Shown here: one piece after another, positions 25,480-32,492 of the stretch
Position numbering within the stretch: position 1 is the stretch's first letter
Layout of the letters: the number at the start of each line of letters is the position of its first letter
NCBI RefSeq assembly: GCF_018889995.1
Contig: NZ_CP076547.1
Location: 3,038,001 to 3,102,000 of the forward strand
DNA: 64,000 nucleotides
Source: Subtercola sp. PAMC28395
Lineage (GTDB): Bacteria > Actinomycetota > Actinomycetes > Actinomycetales > Microbacteriaceae
Direction of reading: 5' to 3'
Program-made: the position numbers and the translations under genes
Notes under the pieces: model-generated
The model's database searches: none
What the model was told of the DNA's origin: nothing
What the model saw: the letters and a program-made list of their open reading frames with translations, nothing else

Positions 25480-25512
25480 TTCACACTCGGGATTCACACT
25501 CGGGATTCACAC
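25480..25512. repeat. ~2.5 x 13-bp array just before the sensor kinase gene
   Basis: ATTCACACTCGGG is repeated (TTCACACTCGGGATTCACAC) and ends one base before TAGAGT, the -10-like element of the kinase gene. Non-coding, unit not a multiple of three. Confidence 0.7.
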
Positions 25513-25525
25513 TAGAGTTGCGCGT

Positions 25526-26833
25526 GTGTTGCTCTGGTTCGAAAGACACCCCCGCGTCGCCGATGCGGCGATAGCCCTCGGCGCCCTCGTGATGCTCGGC
25601 GCAGCAGACCTGATTCGCGGCGGAGTCTCGGCGTTCCTGACAACCGTCATCTTCGCCCTGTCCGCGTTCTTTTGGCGACGGATGCCCGGGCTCGGCCTTG
25701 CGGTCGCCTGGATCGGCGCTCTCGTGCAGATCACCACCGTGGACGGCCTGCTGGCAGGCGACCTGCTCATCCTTGCCGCGGTGTTCGCGACCGGCCTGGC
25801 ACAGAACCCGGGAGTTCGGTGGGCTGGGCTCGCCTCAAGCGTGCTCGGAGGGGCGATCGCCGGGGCACGGCTCGTGCTGTTCGCGCCGAGTGACCGCGCA
25901 CCGATTCTCGAAGACCCGTTCTACCGGGGCGTCTACTTCGTTGTCGCCAGTGCGGTGATCGCGGCAGCGCTCGCGCTGTTCTGGGCCCTCGGAGTGCTGG
26001 TTCGAAACCGCCGCGCGCAGTCGCGCCAACGCTCTGATCGACAGCGGGAACGAATCCTGAGCGAGGCGCGCCTGGCCCAGGAGCGCGAACGCGCGCTCCT
26101 CAGCCGGGAGATGCATGACCTCATCGGACATGCCCTCGCTGTCGTCATCGCACAATCCGACGGCGCCCGGTACGCGAAAGTCGCTGATCCCGAAGCCGAG
26201 ACCAAAGCCCTCGCGACCATCAATCGCGCCGCCCGATCCGCGCTCGAAGACGTACATGAACTCCTCACTGTGCTGCGGGAACCGGGTGATGCAACGCGCT
26301 CCGGCCCCAAGGCTGCCGATCTGGATGCGCTCGTCTCGACCGTGCAGCAGGCCGGTCTCGACATCGTCGTCAGCGAAACGGGAATTCGGGTGCCCCTCTC
26401 TGCAGCACACGAACTCGCCCTGTTCAGAGTGCTGCAGGAATCCCTGACAAATGCCCTCAAACACGGCGGCCGCGGCACCCATGTCGACGTCACACTCGAC
26501 TGGCAGATCGACCGTGTACGCTTCGGTGTACTCACGACCGAGAATCCGCAGGCGGCCTCAGCAAGCATCGGCGGCGAGTCACATGGCGAGCCATACGGCG
26601 AGTCACGCGGCGAGTCACGCGGTGACTCACTGGTGGGTAACGTGGCTGGGCACAGGGCCGGCGACGGGGCGGGTTACCGGGCGGGCCAGGGATTGATCGG
26701 AATGACGGAACGCATGCGACTCCTCGACGGTTCGGTGATCGCCGTACCTCGCGACGACATCGCCGGGTTCCGGGTCGAAGCCGAACTGCCGTACAAGTCG
26801 AACGCGATTCCCGCGCCTGGGGCCGCCGGATGA
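25526..26833 (+). CDS. NarL-type sensor histidine kinase
   Basis: 435-aa membrane sensor kinase of the HisKA_3 class. About four or five hydrophobic helices in the first 155 residues are followed by a helical linker, then the dimerisation helix with phospho-accepting His197 in SREMHDLIGHALAVV. The ATPase domain has N-box FRVLQESLTNALKHG and G-box GLIGMTERM. Between them a Gly/Glu/Ser repeat (GESRGESRGDS) from a 12-bp array expands the ATP-lid region. No Shine-Dalgarno; TAGAGT sits 7 nt before GTG 25526, so translation is probably leaderless. It overlaps the regulator gene by 4 nt and probably controls the ABC exporter downstream. Confidence 0.9.
   Translation: MLLWFERHPRVADAAIALGALVMLGAADLIRGGVSAFLTTVIFALSAFFWRRMPGLGLAVAWIGALVQITTVDGLLAGDLLILAAVFATGLAQNPGVRWAGLASSVLGGAIAGARLVLFAPSDRAPILEDPFYRGVYFVVASAVIAAALALFWALGVLVRNRRAQSRQRSDRQRERILSEARLAQERERALLSREMHDLIGHALAVVIAQSDGARYAKVADPEAETKALATINRAARSALEDVHELLTVLREPGDATRSGPKAADLDALVSTVQQAGLDIVVSETGIRVPLSAAHELALFRVLQESLTNALKHGGRGTHVDVTLDWQIDRVRFGVLTTENPQAASASIGGESHGEPYGESRGESRGDSLVGNVAGHRAGDGAGYRAGQGLIGMTERMRLLDGSVIAVPRDDIAGFRVEAELPYKSNAIPAPGAAG
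26573..26632. repeat. 5 x 12-bp in-frame array in the kinase ATP-lid
   Basis: GGCGAGTCACAT, GGCGAGCCATAC, GGCGAGTCACGC, GGCGAGTCACGC, GGTGACTCACTG at exact 12-bp spacing. They encode GESH/GEPY/GESR/GESR/GDSL between the N-box and G-box. Confidence 0.88.
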
Positions 26834-27492
26834 CCGACCGACCCATCCGTATCGGGCTCGTCGACGACCAGCCGCTGTTCCGTGCGGGCATCGCCATGGT
26901 GATCAACTCGCAATCCGACCTCACCGTCCTGTGGGAGGCCTCTGACGGATCAGAAGCCGTCACCCTCGTCGGGCGCGTGCCCGTCGACATCGTGCTCATG
27001 GATCTCGAGATGCCCCGAATGGGTGGAATCGAAGCCATTCACGAGGTGTTCCGCACCGCGCCCGATCCCCACCTCATCCCGCGCTTCATTGTGCTGACGA
27101 CCTTCGATCTCGACGACAAGACCTTCGAGGCCATTGACGCCGGCGCGAGCGGATTCCTGCTGAAGTCCACCGAACCCGAGTTCCTTCTCGCCGCCATCCG
27201 CACAGTGCATTCCGGAAACGCCGTTCTCGCCCCCAGTGCAACGGCGAACCTGGTGAGAAGGTTTGCCGCGCCGCGCGAAGTGGACCGCGACGATGCACTC
27301 GCACTCCTCACTCCACGGGAGAAGGATCTCTTCGACCTCGTCGCCGCGGGGCTGAGCAATGCCGAGATTGCTGCGGCCCTGAATCTGAGTGAAGCCACCG
27401 TGAAGACCCATGTGAGTCGCATTCTGGGCAAGCTGGCCCTCCGCGACCGAGTTCAACTGGTCATCTTCGCGTACCACAACGGGCTTGTCTGA
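26830..27492 (+). CDS. NarL/FixJ-family response regulator
   Basis: 220-aa two-component regulator. The receiver has the acidic pair in GLVDDQPLF, phospho-acceptor Asp58 in VLMDLEMPRMGG, Thr in LTTFD, and Lys in FLLKST. The C-terminal LuxR helix-turn-helix runs LTPREKDLFDLVAAGLSNAE through ATVKTHVSRIL. ATGA overlap with the kinase gene indicates a coupled pair. The stop codon begins a 13-bp tandem array. Confidence 0.93.
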   Translation: MTDRPIRIGLVDDQPLFRAGIAMVINSQSDLTVLWEASDGSEAVTLVGRVPVDIVLMDLEMPRMGGIEAIHEVFRTAPDPHLIPRFIVLTTFDLDDKTFEAIDAGASGFLLKSTEPEFLLAAIRTVHSGNAVLAPSATANLVRRFAAPREVDRDDALALLTPREKDLFDLVAAGLSNAEIAAALNLSEATVKTHVSRILGKLALRDRVQLVIFAYHNGLV

Positions 27493-27560
27493 AGGGCTTG
27501 TCTGAAGGGCTTGTCTGGAGGGCGTGTCTGAGGCGGGCATGTCTGAGGGGGCGTGTCTGA
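27481..27560. repeat. ~6 x 13-15-bp array copying the regulator gene's end
   Basis: GGGCTTGTCTGAA at 27481 and 27494 (identical), GGGCTTGTCTGGA at 27507, then longer diverged copies with GGGCGTGTCTGAG and GGGCATGTCTGAG. The first copy contains the last codons GLV and the TGA stop of the regulator gene; all later copies are non-coding and carry repeated TGA triplets. Confidence 0.88.
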
Positions 27561-27768
27561 GGGGCTTGCTTCGCAGGGCAAAGCGACGGTCTCGCCAGTC
27601 GCGCCAGTCGCGCCGGTCGCGCCAGAACATCGGGGCCCACTCATTGCCCAGAGCTGTCATCACAGCGATGTACAGACTTCTTCCTCACTTTGGCCGATTC
27701 GCCGACCAGACGCCGAGCCTTAGCGTGAGACCTACACCGCACGCCCCACTCTGAGGAGACACCCGCAC

Positions 27769-28596
27769 ATGAGCGAATCCCCCACCTCCAGACCCGACTC
27801 CAGACCCACCTCTGCGCCCACGCACGCCCCCACACCGGCAGGCGCAATCGCCGCACGTGCGCTCGGTGTCAGCAAGATCTATGGCACCGGCGAAAGCCAG
27901 ACCCGCGCCCTCGACACCATCGACCTCGACATCGAGTCGGGCTCCCTCACTGCCATCATGGGTCCGAGCGGTTCGGGCAAGTCGACCCTCATGCATGTCT
28001 TCGCCGGGCTCGACTCCCCCACCCATGGCCGCATCAGCATCGGCGACGCCGACATCACCGACCTCGACGACAACGCGCTCACCCTGCTTCGACGACGCAG
28101 CCTCGGCTTCGTCTTCCAGGCCTTCAACCTCGTACCCACCCTTTCGGTCATGGGCAATGTGACCCTCCCCTTCGAACTCGACGGCCGTCGCCCGAGCGCA
28201 CTCGAACTCGCCTGGGTGCGAGAGCTGCTCGCCCGGCTCGGCATCGGGATGCTCGAGAGCCGTCGCCCGCATGAACTCTCGGGCGGCCAGCAACAGCGCG
28301 TAGCGATCGCCCGCGCGTTGGCCATGCGCCCCCAGCTCATCTTCGCCGATGAGCCGACCGGGAACCTCGACTCGAAGTCGAGCCGCGAGGTACTCGGCCT
28401 GCTCAGGGATCTGACTCGGGAATACCAGCAGACCGTTGTACTCGTGACGCATGACCCCGTGGCAGCCTCGCACGCCGACCGCGTGATCTTCATCGCCGAC
28501 GGGTCGATCGCCCACGATGTGCGCACCGTCGATCTCGGGCCTGAACCCGCGAAAGCACTCTCTGACGTCATCCTGAGCCTCGAGGTGAGCGCGTGA
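27769..28596 (+). CDS. ABC exporter ATP-binding protein (LolD/MacB type)
   Basis: 275-aa ATPase. It shows Walker A GPSGSGKST, Q-loop region FQAFNLVPTLSVMGNV, signature ELSGGQQQR, Walker B LIFADEPTGNLDS and H-loop VTHDP, the standard pattern of the MacB/FtsE/LolD group. The first 30 residues are a Pro/Thr/Ser repeat (SRPDSRPTSAPTHAPTPAG). GAGGAG lies 10 nt before ATG 27769. The GTGA overlap with the permease shows coupling. The kinase-regulator pair upstream suggests a signal-responsive exporter such as those for antimicrobial peptides (inference from arrangement). Confidence 0.9.
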   Translation: MSESPTSRPDSRPTSAPTHAPTPAGAIAARALGVSKIYGTGESQTRALDTIDLDIESGSLTAIMGPSGSGKSTLMHVFAGLDSPTHGRISIGDADITDLDDNALTLLRRRSLGFVFQAFNLVPTLSVMGNVTLPFELDGRRPSALELAWVRELLARLGIGMLESRRPHELSGGQQQRVAIARALAMRPQLIFADEPTGNLDSKSSREVLGLLRDLTREYQQTVVLVTHDPVAASHADRVIFIADGSIAHDVRTVDLGPEPAKALSDVILSLEVSA

Positions 28597-30026
28597 TCGC
28601 CCTCGCCTTCCGTGAGCTCTGGCATGGCGGCAGGCAACACACCTCGAGCCTGCTCGTCGCCTTCATCACCTCGGTGTTCGCCACCATGATGATCGAGATG
28701 GATATTGTGCTCCGCGTGCAGTCGGTAGGCGGGCAGTTCATCAAACACGGCTACGTAGTGCTCCTGCTCGACGTTCTCGACGTACTCTTCTTCTTCGTCG
28801 CCGTCTTCGTCGCGTGCATCGTCACAGCGAACACCTTCGGCATCATCATGGCGGGCCGCGCCAAACACATCGCGCTCATGCGACTTCTGGGCGCGTCGGC
28901 CGGCACGTTGCGCGGTGCGATCGCAATCGAAGGTGCGGTCGTCGGCTTCGTCGGCGCTGCCGTCGGGCTGGTCGTCGGGCTGGTCGTCACCCAGATCAGC
29001 TACGGAGCACTCGTCACATCGGGCACCTTCGTCAACACGCCCATCAGCACGCTCTCACCCCTTCTCGTCGCTCCGGTGATCGTCGGAGTCGTGAGCACAA
29101 CCGGAGCTGCGTGGTTCGGTTCGCGCAAGATTCTCGGCGTCTCCCCGATCGAGGCGACTGGCGCAACCCAGGAACCTCGAATCGTGGCCGTCTCAGAGAT
29201 GCCCAAGCGACTCCGCACCCTCATCATCGCCAGCTTCTTCGGAGGAATCGCACTCCTTATCGCAGGTGTGGCCATCGGCCTGAAGACGCCCTTCGGCCTG
29301 CTGGTCGCCGCTCCCGGCGGTGCTCTCAGCTTCGTCGGTTTCGTGCTCGGTTCGACATTCTTCATTCCGGTGCTGCTGAAGGCGGCAGGCCGACTCACCG
29401 GATCCTCGACCCCGAGCGTACTCGCGAGTGCCAACGCTCAGAGGTACCCCGCGAGATCAGCGCGGTCGACCATCGGTCTCGTGATCGGCGTCACCCTCGT
29501 CACCATGTTCTCGGTTGCCGGACAGTCCTTCTTGACGCAGACCAGCGTCGTCGTCGCAGCGGCAGCGAGTGCCGACGCCGCAGATGCCGACGGGGATCGC
29601 GCCTTCCTGCAACTCACCATGGGCATCCTGACCGTTCTGATCGGCTTCTCGCTCGTGATCGCCGCGATCGGGCTTGTCAATTCACTGTCGCTCAGCGTCA
29701 TCCAGCGCCGCCGCGAGATCGGGCTTCTGCGAGCGCTCGGTTTCACGAAGCAACAGGTTCGGATGATGATTCTCGCGGAGAGCATCCAACTGACCGTCGT
29801 CGGCGCAGCGACCGGCCTCGTGCTCGGCATCTTCTACGGCTGGGCCGGGGTGCTCGCCGCAATCGCGAGCAACCACCACATCGGCGGGTTCTTCTGGCCG
29901 ACAATTCCCGGCTGGATCATCATCAGCATCGTGGCCGGGGCAATCGTCCTAGCAATCGTGTCGTCTGCTGTTCCGGCGCGCTCAGCAGTGCGGGTCTCAC
30001 CCGTGCGGGCCCTCGCGATCGAATGA
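28593..30026 (+). CDS. FtsX/MacB-like ABC transporter permease
   Basis: 477-aa permease with FtsX domains. After the first helix (about 20-40) comes a four-helix block near residues 50-170, including LMRLLGASAGTLRGAIAIEG, and a second near 330-470 with RRREIGLLRALGFTKQQVRMM, the typical coupling segment. The short extracytoplasmic parts (few residues between helices) differ from MacB's large periplasmic domain, so it resembles Gram-positive peptide exporters. It ends VRVSPVRALAIE, a common FtsX-family terminus. Confidence 0.88.
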   Translation: MIALAFRELWHGGRQHTSSLLVAFITSVFATMMIEMDIVLRVQSVGGQFIKHGYVVLLLDVLDVLFFFVAVFVACIVTANTFGIIMAGRAKHIALMRLLGASAGTLRGAIAIEGAVVGFVGAAVGLVVGLVVTQISYGALVTSGTFVNTPISTLSPLLVAPVIVGVVSTTGAAWFGSRKILGVSPIEATGATQEPRIVAVSEMPKRLRTLIIASFFGGIALLIAGVAIGLKTPFGLLVAAPGGALSFVGFVLGSTFFIPVLLKAAGRLTGSSTPSVLASANAQRYPARSARSTIGLVIGVTLVTMFSVAGQSFLTQTSVVVAAAASADAADADGDRAFLQLTMGILTVLIGFSLVIAAIGLVNSLSLSVIQRRREIGLLRALGFTKQQVRMMILAESIQLTVVGAATGLVLGIFYGWAGVLAAIASNHHIGGFFWPTIPGWIIISIVAGAIVLAIVSSAVPARSAVRVSPVRALAIE

Positions 30027-30041
30027 GACGGGTCGCCCGGG

Positions 30042-30114
30042 GTTAGAGTCAGAAGTCAGGCCCAGAGTGAGAAGTCAGGCCTAGAGTCAGAAGTCAGGCC
30101 TAGAGTCAGAAGAC
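30042..30114. repeat. ~3.7 x 19-bp array up to the next start codon
   Basis: TAGAGTCAGAAGTCAGGCC repeats between the permease gene and ATG 30115. The last copy runs AGAGTCAGAAGAC straight into the ATG, so the array forms the entire upstream region of the FetB-like gene. It contains TAGAGT elements that could serve as -10 boxes. Confidence 0.85.
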
Positions 30115-30933
30115 ATGGACTGGATCGCAGGGCTGCTGCCCACCATCGTCGCCGTGGCCGCTCTGGCCGCGGTCGCAGTCGCCGGGCTGCTCTTCGCACG
30201 CGTTCCGCGAGCGAGTGCGCCGGTCCAGGCGATCCTGCGTGGAGCCCTGCAACTCGCCGCGCTGAGTCTCGTGCTCAGCGGCATCATCAGCAATCCCGTC
30301 TGGGTCGCGCTCGGGCTCGTGATCATGTTCGTCGCTGCCGTGTGGACCGCCTCGCGCCGCATAAAGGCAAACAGCATCACCACGAAGAGCACTCACACGA
30401 ACAGCACTCACACGACCGTGCGTCAGGTCGCATCGATCGCGATCGCCATGCTCACCGGCAACGTCGTGGTGCTGGTCATCGTCTTCGCTACAGGTGCCAT
30501 CGAATTCTCACCGCGGTACGCCCTGGCGATCGGCGGGATCGTCATCGGCAACACCATGAGCATCGCCACACTCACCGGCCGAGGCTTCCACGCTTCGGTG
30601 CACGATCATTGGGATGAGGTCGAAGGCTGGCTCGCCCTCGGTGCCCGGCCCATCGAGTCGACCCGCCAACTGGCCCGAACAGCGATCTACTCAGCTCTCG
30701 TTCCCTCAATCGACCAGACGAAGACGACGGGGATCGTCGTTCTTCCCGGCGCGTTCGTCGGAGCGATCTTCGGCGGCGCATCACCGCTTGAGGCAGGTCG
30801 CTTTCAGATCGTTGTGTTGGCCGGCATTCTCGCCGCGGGAACACTCACCTCCGTGCTGTTACTCCGGCTGATCGGTGCTGTGACACTGAAACCTGAAGCT
30901 GAGACGTTCGGTCGCCGCGAACGCACCAGTTGA
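30115..30933 (+). CDS. FetB/UPF0014-family membrane permease
   Basis: 272-aa membrane protein with about seven helices. LRGALQLAALSLVLSG near the N-terminus and ALVPSIDQTKTTGIVVLPGA with FVGAIFGGASPLEAGRFQI near the C-terminus are typical of UPF0014 (E. coli FetB/YbbM, linked to iron export). FetB normally pairs with the ATPase FetA; no such ATPase is adjacent unless the LolD-like one at 27769 serves. A small KSTHTNSTHT repeat lies in a loop near residue 85. The start is set by ATG 30115 directly after a 19-bp array; no ribosome site is visible. Confidence 0.82.
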   Translation: MDWIAGLLPTIVAVAALAAVAVAGLLFARVPRASAPVQAILRGALQLAALSLVLSGIISNPVWVALGLVIMFVAAVWTASRRIKANSITTKSTHTNSTHTTVRQVASIAIAMLTGNVVVLVIVFATGAIEFSPRYALAIGGIVIGNTMSIATLTGRGFHASVHDHWDEVEGWLALGARPIESTRQLARTAIYSALVPSIDQTKTTGIVVLPGAFVGAIFGGASPLEAGRFQIVVLAGILAAGTLTSVLLLRLIGAVTLKPEAETFGRRERTS

Positions 30934-30966
30934 CTCCAGGCCCGGTGCTCAACCGGCCAGTACACA

Positions 30967-31028
30967 ACCGGCCCGATACCCAACTGGCCCCGACACTACC
31001 GGCCCGGTACCCAACTGGCCCCGACACG
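30967..31028. repeat. 2 x 31-bp tandem duplication
   Basis: ACCGGCCCGATACCCAACTG... (30967-30997) is followed by the same 31-bp unit with two changes (30998-31028). Non-coding DNA between the FetB-like gene and the next gene; further partial copies precede it from about 30940. Confidence 0.82.
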
Positions 31029-31055
31029 AGCCCCGACCAGACGGGCTCTCCCGGA

Positions 31056-31103
31056 CAGTGGCGGTCGATCCGGCAATGCCAGTGGCGGTCGATCCGGCAA
31101 TGC
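31056..31103. repeat. Perfect 2 x 24-bp tandem duplication
   Basis: CAGTGGCGGTCGATCCGGCA plus ATGC (31056-31079) recurs without a mismatch at 31080-31103. It is intergenic and looks recent. Confidence 0.9.
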
Positions 31104-31195
31104 GATTGGTGTCGAACAGCGGCGTTACCCCTGTTGGCAATACCATTCACCTGACGCATCTTCCGTGCGTCACATGATGAGGGAGCACTACTGCC

Positions 31196-31582
31196 ATGAA
31201 TTTCTGGGATGTCGTCGGAGTTTTCTTCTGGAGCTTTGTATTCATTTCCTACCTGATGATCCTGTTCTCCATCATTGGCGATCTGTTTCGTAACCACAAA
31301 ACGCCCGGCATCGTGAAGGCGATCTGGTTCATCTTCCTCATCTTTGTTCCCTTCCTCACGGCATTCGTCTACCTGATAGCGAATGGACGCGGCATGAGCG
31401 AACGCCAACTCGCCGCCCAGCAGAGCGCGAAGAAGCAGGCCGACGACTACATCCGCCAGGCTGCCGGCTCATCGCCGACCGACGAGGTCGCGAAGGCGAA
31501 GACATTGCTCGACTCAGGTGCAATCACCCAGGCCGAATTCGACAAGGTCAAAGCCGGCGCACTCTCCCGGACTGCTGCTTAA
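31196..31582 (+). CDS. PLDc_N / SHOCT small membrane protein
   Basis: 128 aa. Two N-terminal helices (residues 4-30 and 42-64) match the PLDc_N/cardiolipin-synthase N-terminal membrane module, including NHKTPGIVKAIWFIFLIFVP. The C-terminus has a SHOCT motif (AKTLLDSGAITQAEFDKVKA), a short module often found at the end of membrane or secretion-linked proteins. No catalytic HKD motif is present. Function unknown. TGAGGGAG lies about 10 nt before ATG 31196. A strong terminator follows. Confidence 0.85.
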   Translation: MNFWDVVGVFFWSFVFISYLMILFSIIGDLFRNHKTPGIVKAIWFIFLIFVPFLTAFVYLIANGRGMSERQLAAQQSAKKQADDYIRQAAGSSPTDEVAKAKTLLDSGAITQAEFDKVKAGALSRTAA

Positions 31583-31612
31583 GCACACAGCAATACGGGC
31601 ACACAGCAATAC
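31583..31612. repeat. 2 x 16-bp repeat right after a stop codon
   Basis: GCACACAGCAATACGG begins at the base after the TAA of the SHOCT gene and repeats at 31599 (GCACACAGCAATAC). Confidence 0.75.
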
Positions 31613-31626
31613 AGCATCTGTCACGT

Positions 31627-31674
31627 CAGCAGAGTCACAGCGTTCGCCAGAGCGACGCTGTGACTCTGCTGTTT
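31627..31674 (+). terminator. Strong 17-bp hairpin terminator
   Basis: CAGCAGAGTCACAGCGT (31627-31643) pairs perfectly with ACGCTGTGACTCTGCTG (31655-31671) across an 11-nt loop, followed by TTT. It ends the transcript of the SHOCT gene. Confidence 0.88.
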
Positions 31675-31759
31675 AACGGAGGGAATCGTGGAAGGCCACG
31701 AATCCGCCAACGATATACTCGGAAGGCGTATTCACGCTGAATTGAAGCTATCACTTTCG

Positions 31760-31781
31760 CTCAACGACATATATCGTTGAG
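31760..31781. promoter_or_regulatory. Inverted repeats upstream of padR, candidate autoregulatory operator
   Basis: CTCAACGA-CATATA-TCGTTGAG has perfect 8-bp arms around an AT core. Related half-sites flank it: AACGATATACTC (31709-31720), GAGTATCGTT (31780-31789) and ACGAGTATCG (31801-31810). The AT-rich TATCGTT/AACGATA pattern fits PadR-family operators and stands out from the GC-rich surroundings. Confidence 0.6.
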
Positions 31782-31833
31782 TATCGTTCGCGCTACGCGT
31801 ACGAGTATCGGTACTGTGGCTAAGGAGCTCATC

Positions 31834-32466
31834 ATGGGTAAGACGTTCCCCTCAAACATGTTCGGCGAAGGCGCGTTCGGCGACGGTAAGTTCGGCGCCG
31901 GTGCATTCGGCGCAAGTACATTCGGTGACGGCAAGTTCGGCGAAGGCGTGTGGCAGGCGATGGAGCAACTTCGGTCGACGTTCGACAAGCGCGTGGGAAC
32001 GCGCGTCGGCCGGGGCGACGTGCGCGAGGCAGTGCTCACGCTGCTTGCTGAGCAGCCGATGCACGGTTACCAGATCATCCACGAGATCGAGGAACGAAGC
32101 GGCGGCAGCTGGAAGCCCAGCGCCGGCTCTGTCTATCCGACCTTGCAGCTGCTCGCCGACGAGGGACTCATCGAAGCGTCTGAGTCGAACGGGCGCAAGA
32201 CCTACACCCTGACTGATGCCGGTCGCGAAAGCGTAGCAAGCGCCGAATCGTCGACGCCGTTCGACACCACCGGTTCGACGGGTTCGACCGGGTCAGGCAG
32301 CTCGAGCGAAAGCAAGAGATTCGCCGCTCTTCCAAAGGCTGGCGTCGAACTCGCCCAGGCGGCCGCGCAGGTGGGTCGCACAGGCTCCCCAGAGCAGGTC
32401 AAGCAGGCCGTGACCGTGCTCGAAGAGGCACGTCGCAGGCTCTACTCGATTCTTGCCCAGGATTGA
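31834..32466 (+). CDS. PadR-family transcriptional regulator
   Basis: 210-aa regulator. The PadR winged helix is clear: VLTLLAEQPMHGYQIIHEIE, then WKPSAGSVYPTLQLLADEGL and GRKTYTLTDAGRE. A C-terminal helical half (VELAQAAAQVGRTGSPEQVK and LEEARRRLYSIL) is the dimerisation part. Before the DNA-binding domain lie 30 residues of FGDGK-type repeats from six exact 15-bp units, not seen in usual PadR proteins. TAAGGAG 6 nt upstream fixes ATG 31834. It is followed closely by a UbiB-like gene (27 nt), so it probably controls that gene and itself. Confidence 0.9.
   Translation: MGKTFPSNMFGEGAFGDGKFGAGAFGASTFGDGKFGEGVWQAMEQLRSTFDKRVGTRVGRGDVREAVLTLLAEQPMHGYQIIHEIEERSGGSWKPSAGSVYPTLQLLADEGLIEASESNGRKTYTLTDAGRESVASAESSTPFDTTGSTGSTGSGSSSESKRFAALPKAGVELAQAAAQVGRTGSPEQVKQAVTVLEEARRRLYSILAQD
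31861..31950. repeat. 6 x 15-bp in-frame array at the padR N-terminus
   Basis: Six consecutive 15-bp units beginning TTCGGCGAAGGCGCG, TTCGGCGACGGTAAG, TTCGGCGCCGGTGCA and so on, all starting TTCGG. They encode FGEGA/FGDGK/FGAGA/FGAST/FGDGK/FGEGV. Confidence 0.9.
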
Positions 32467-32492
32467 CGGGGGTGCCGCCTGATCGTCAGGGC

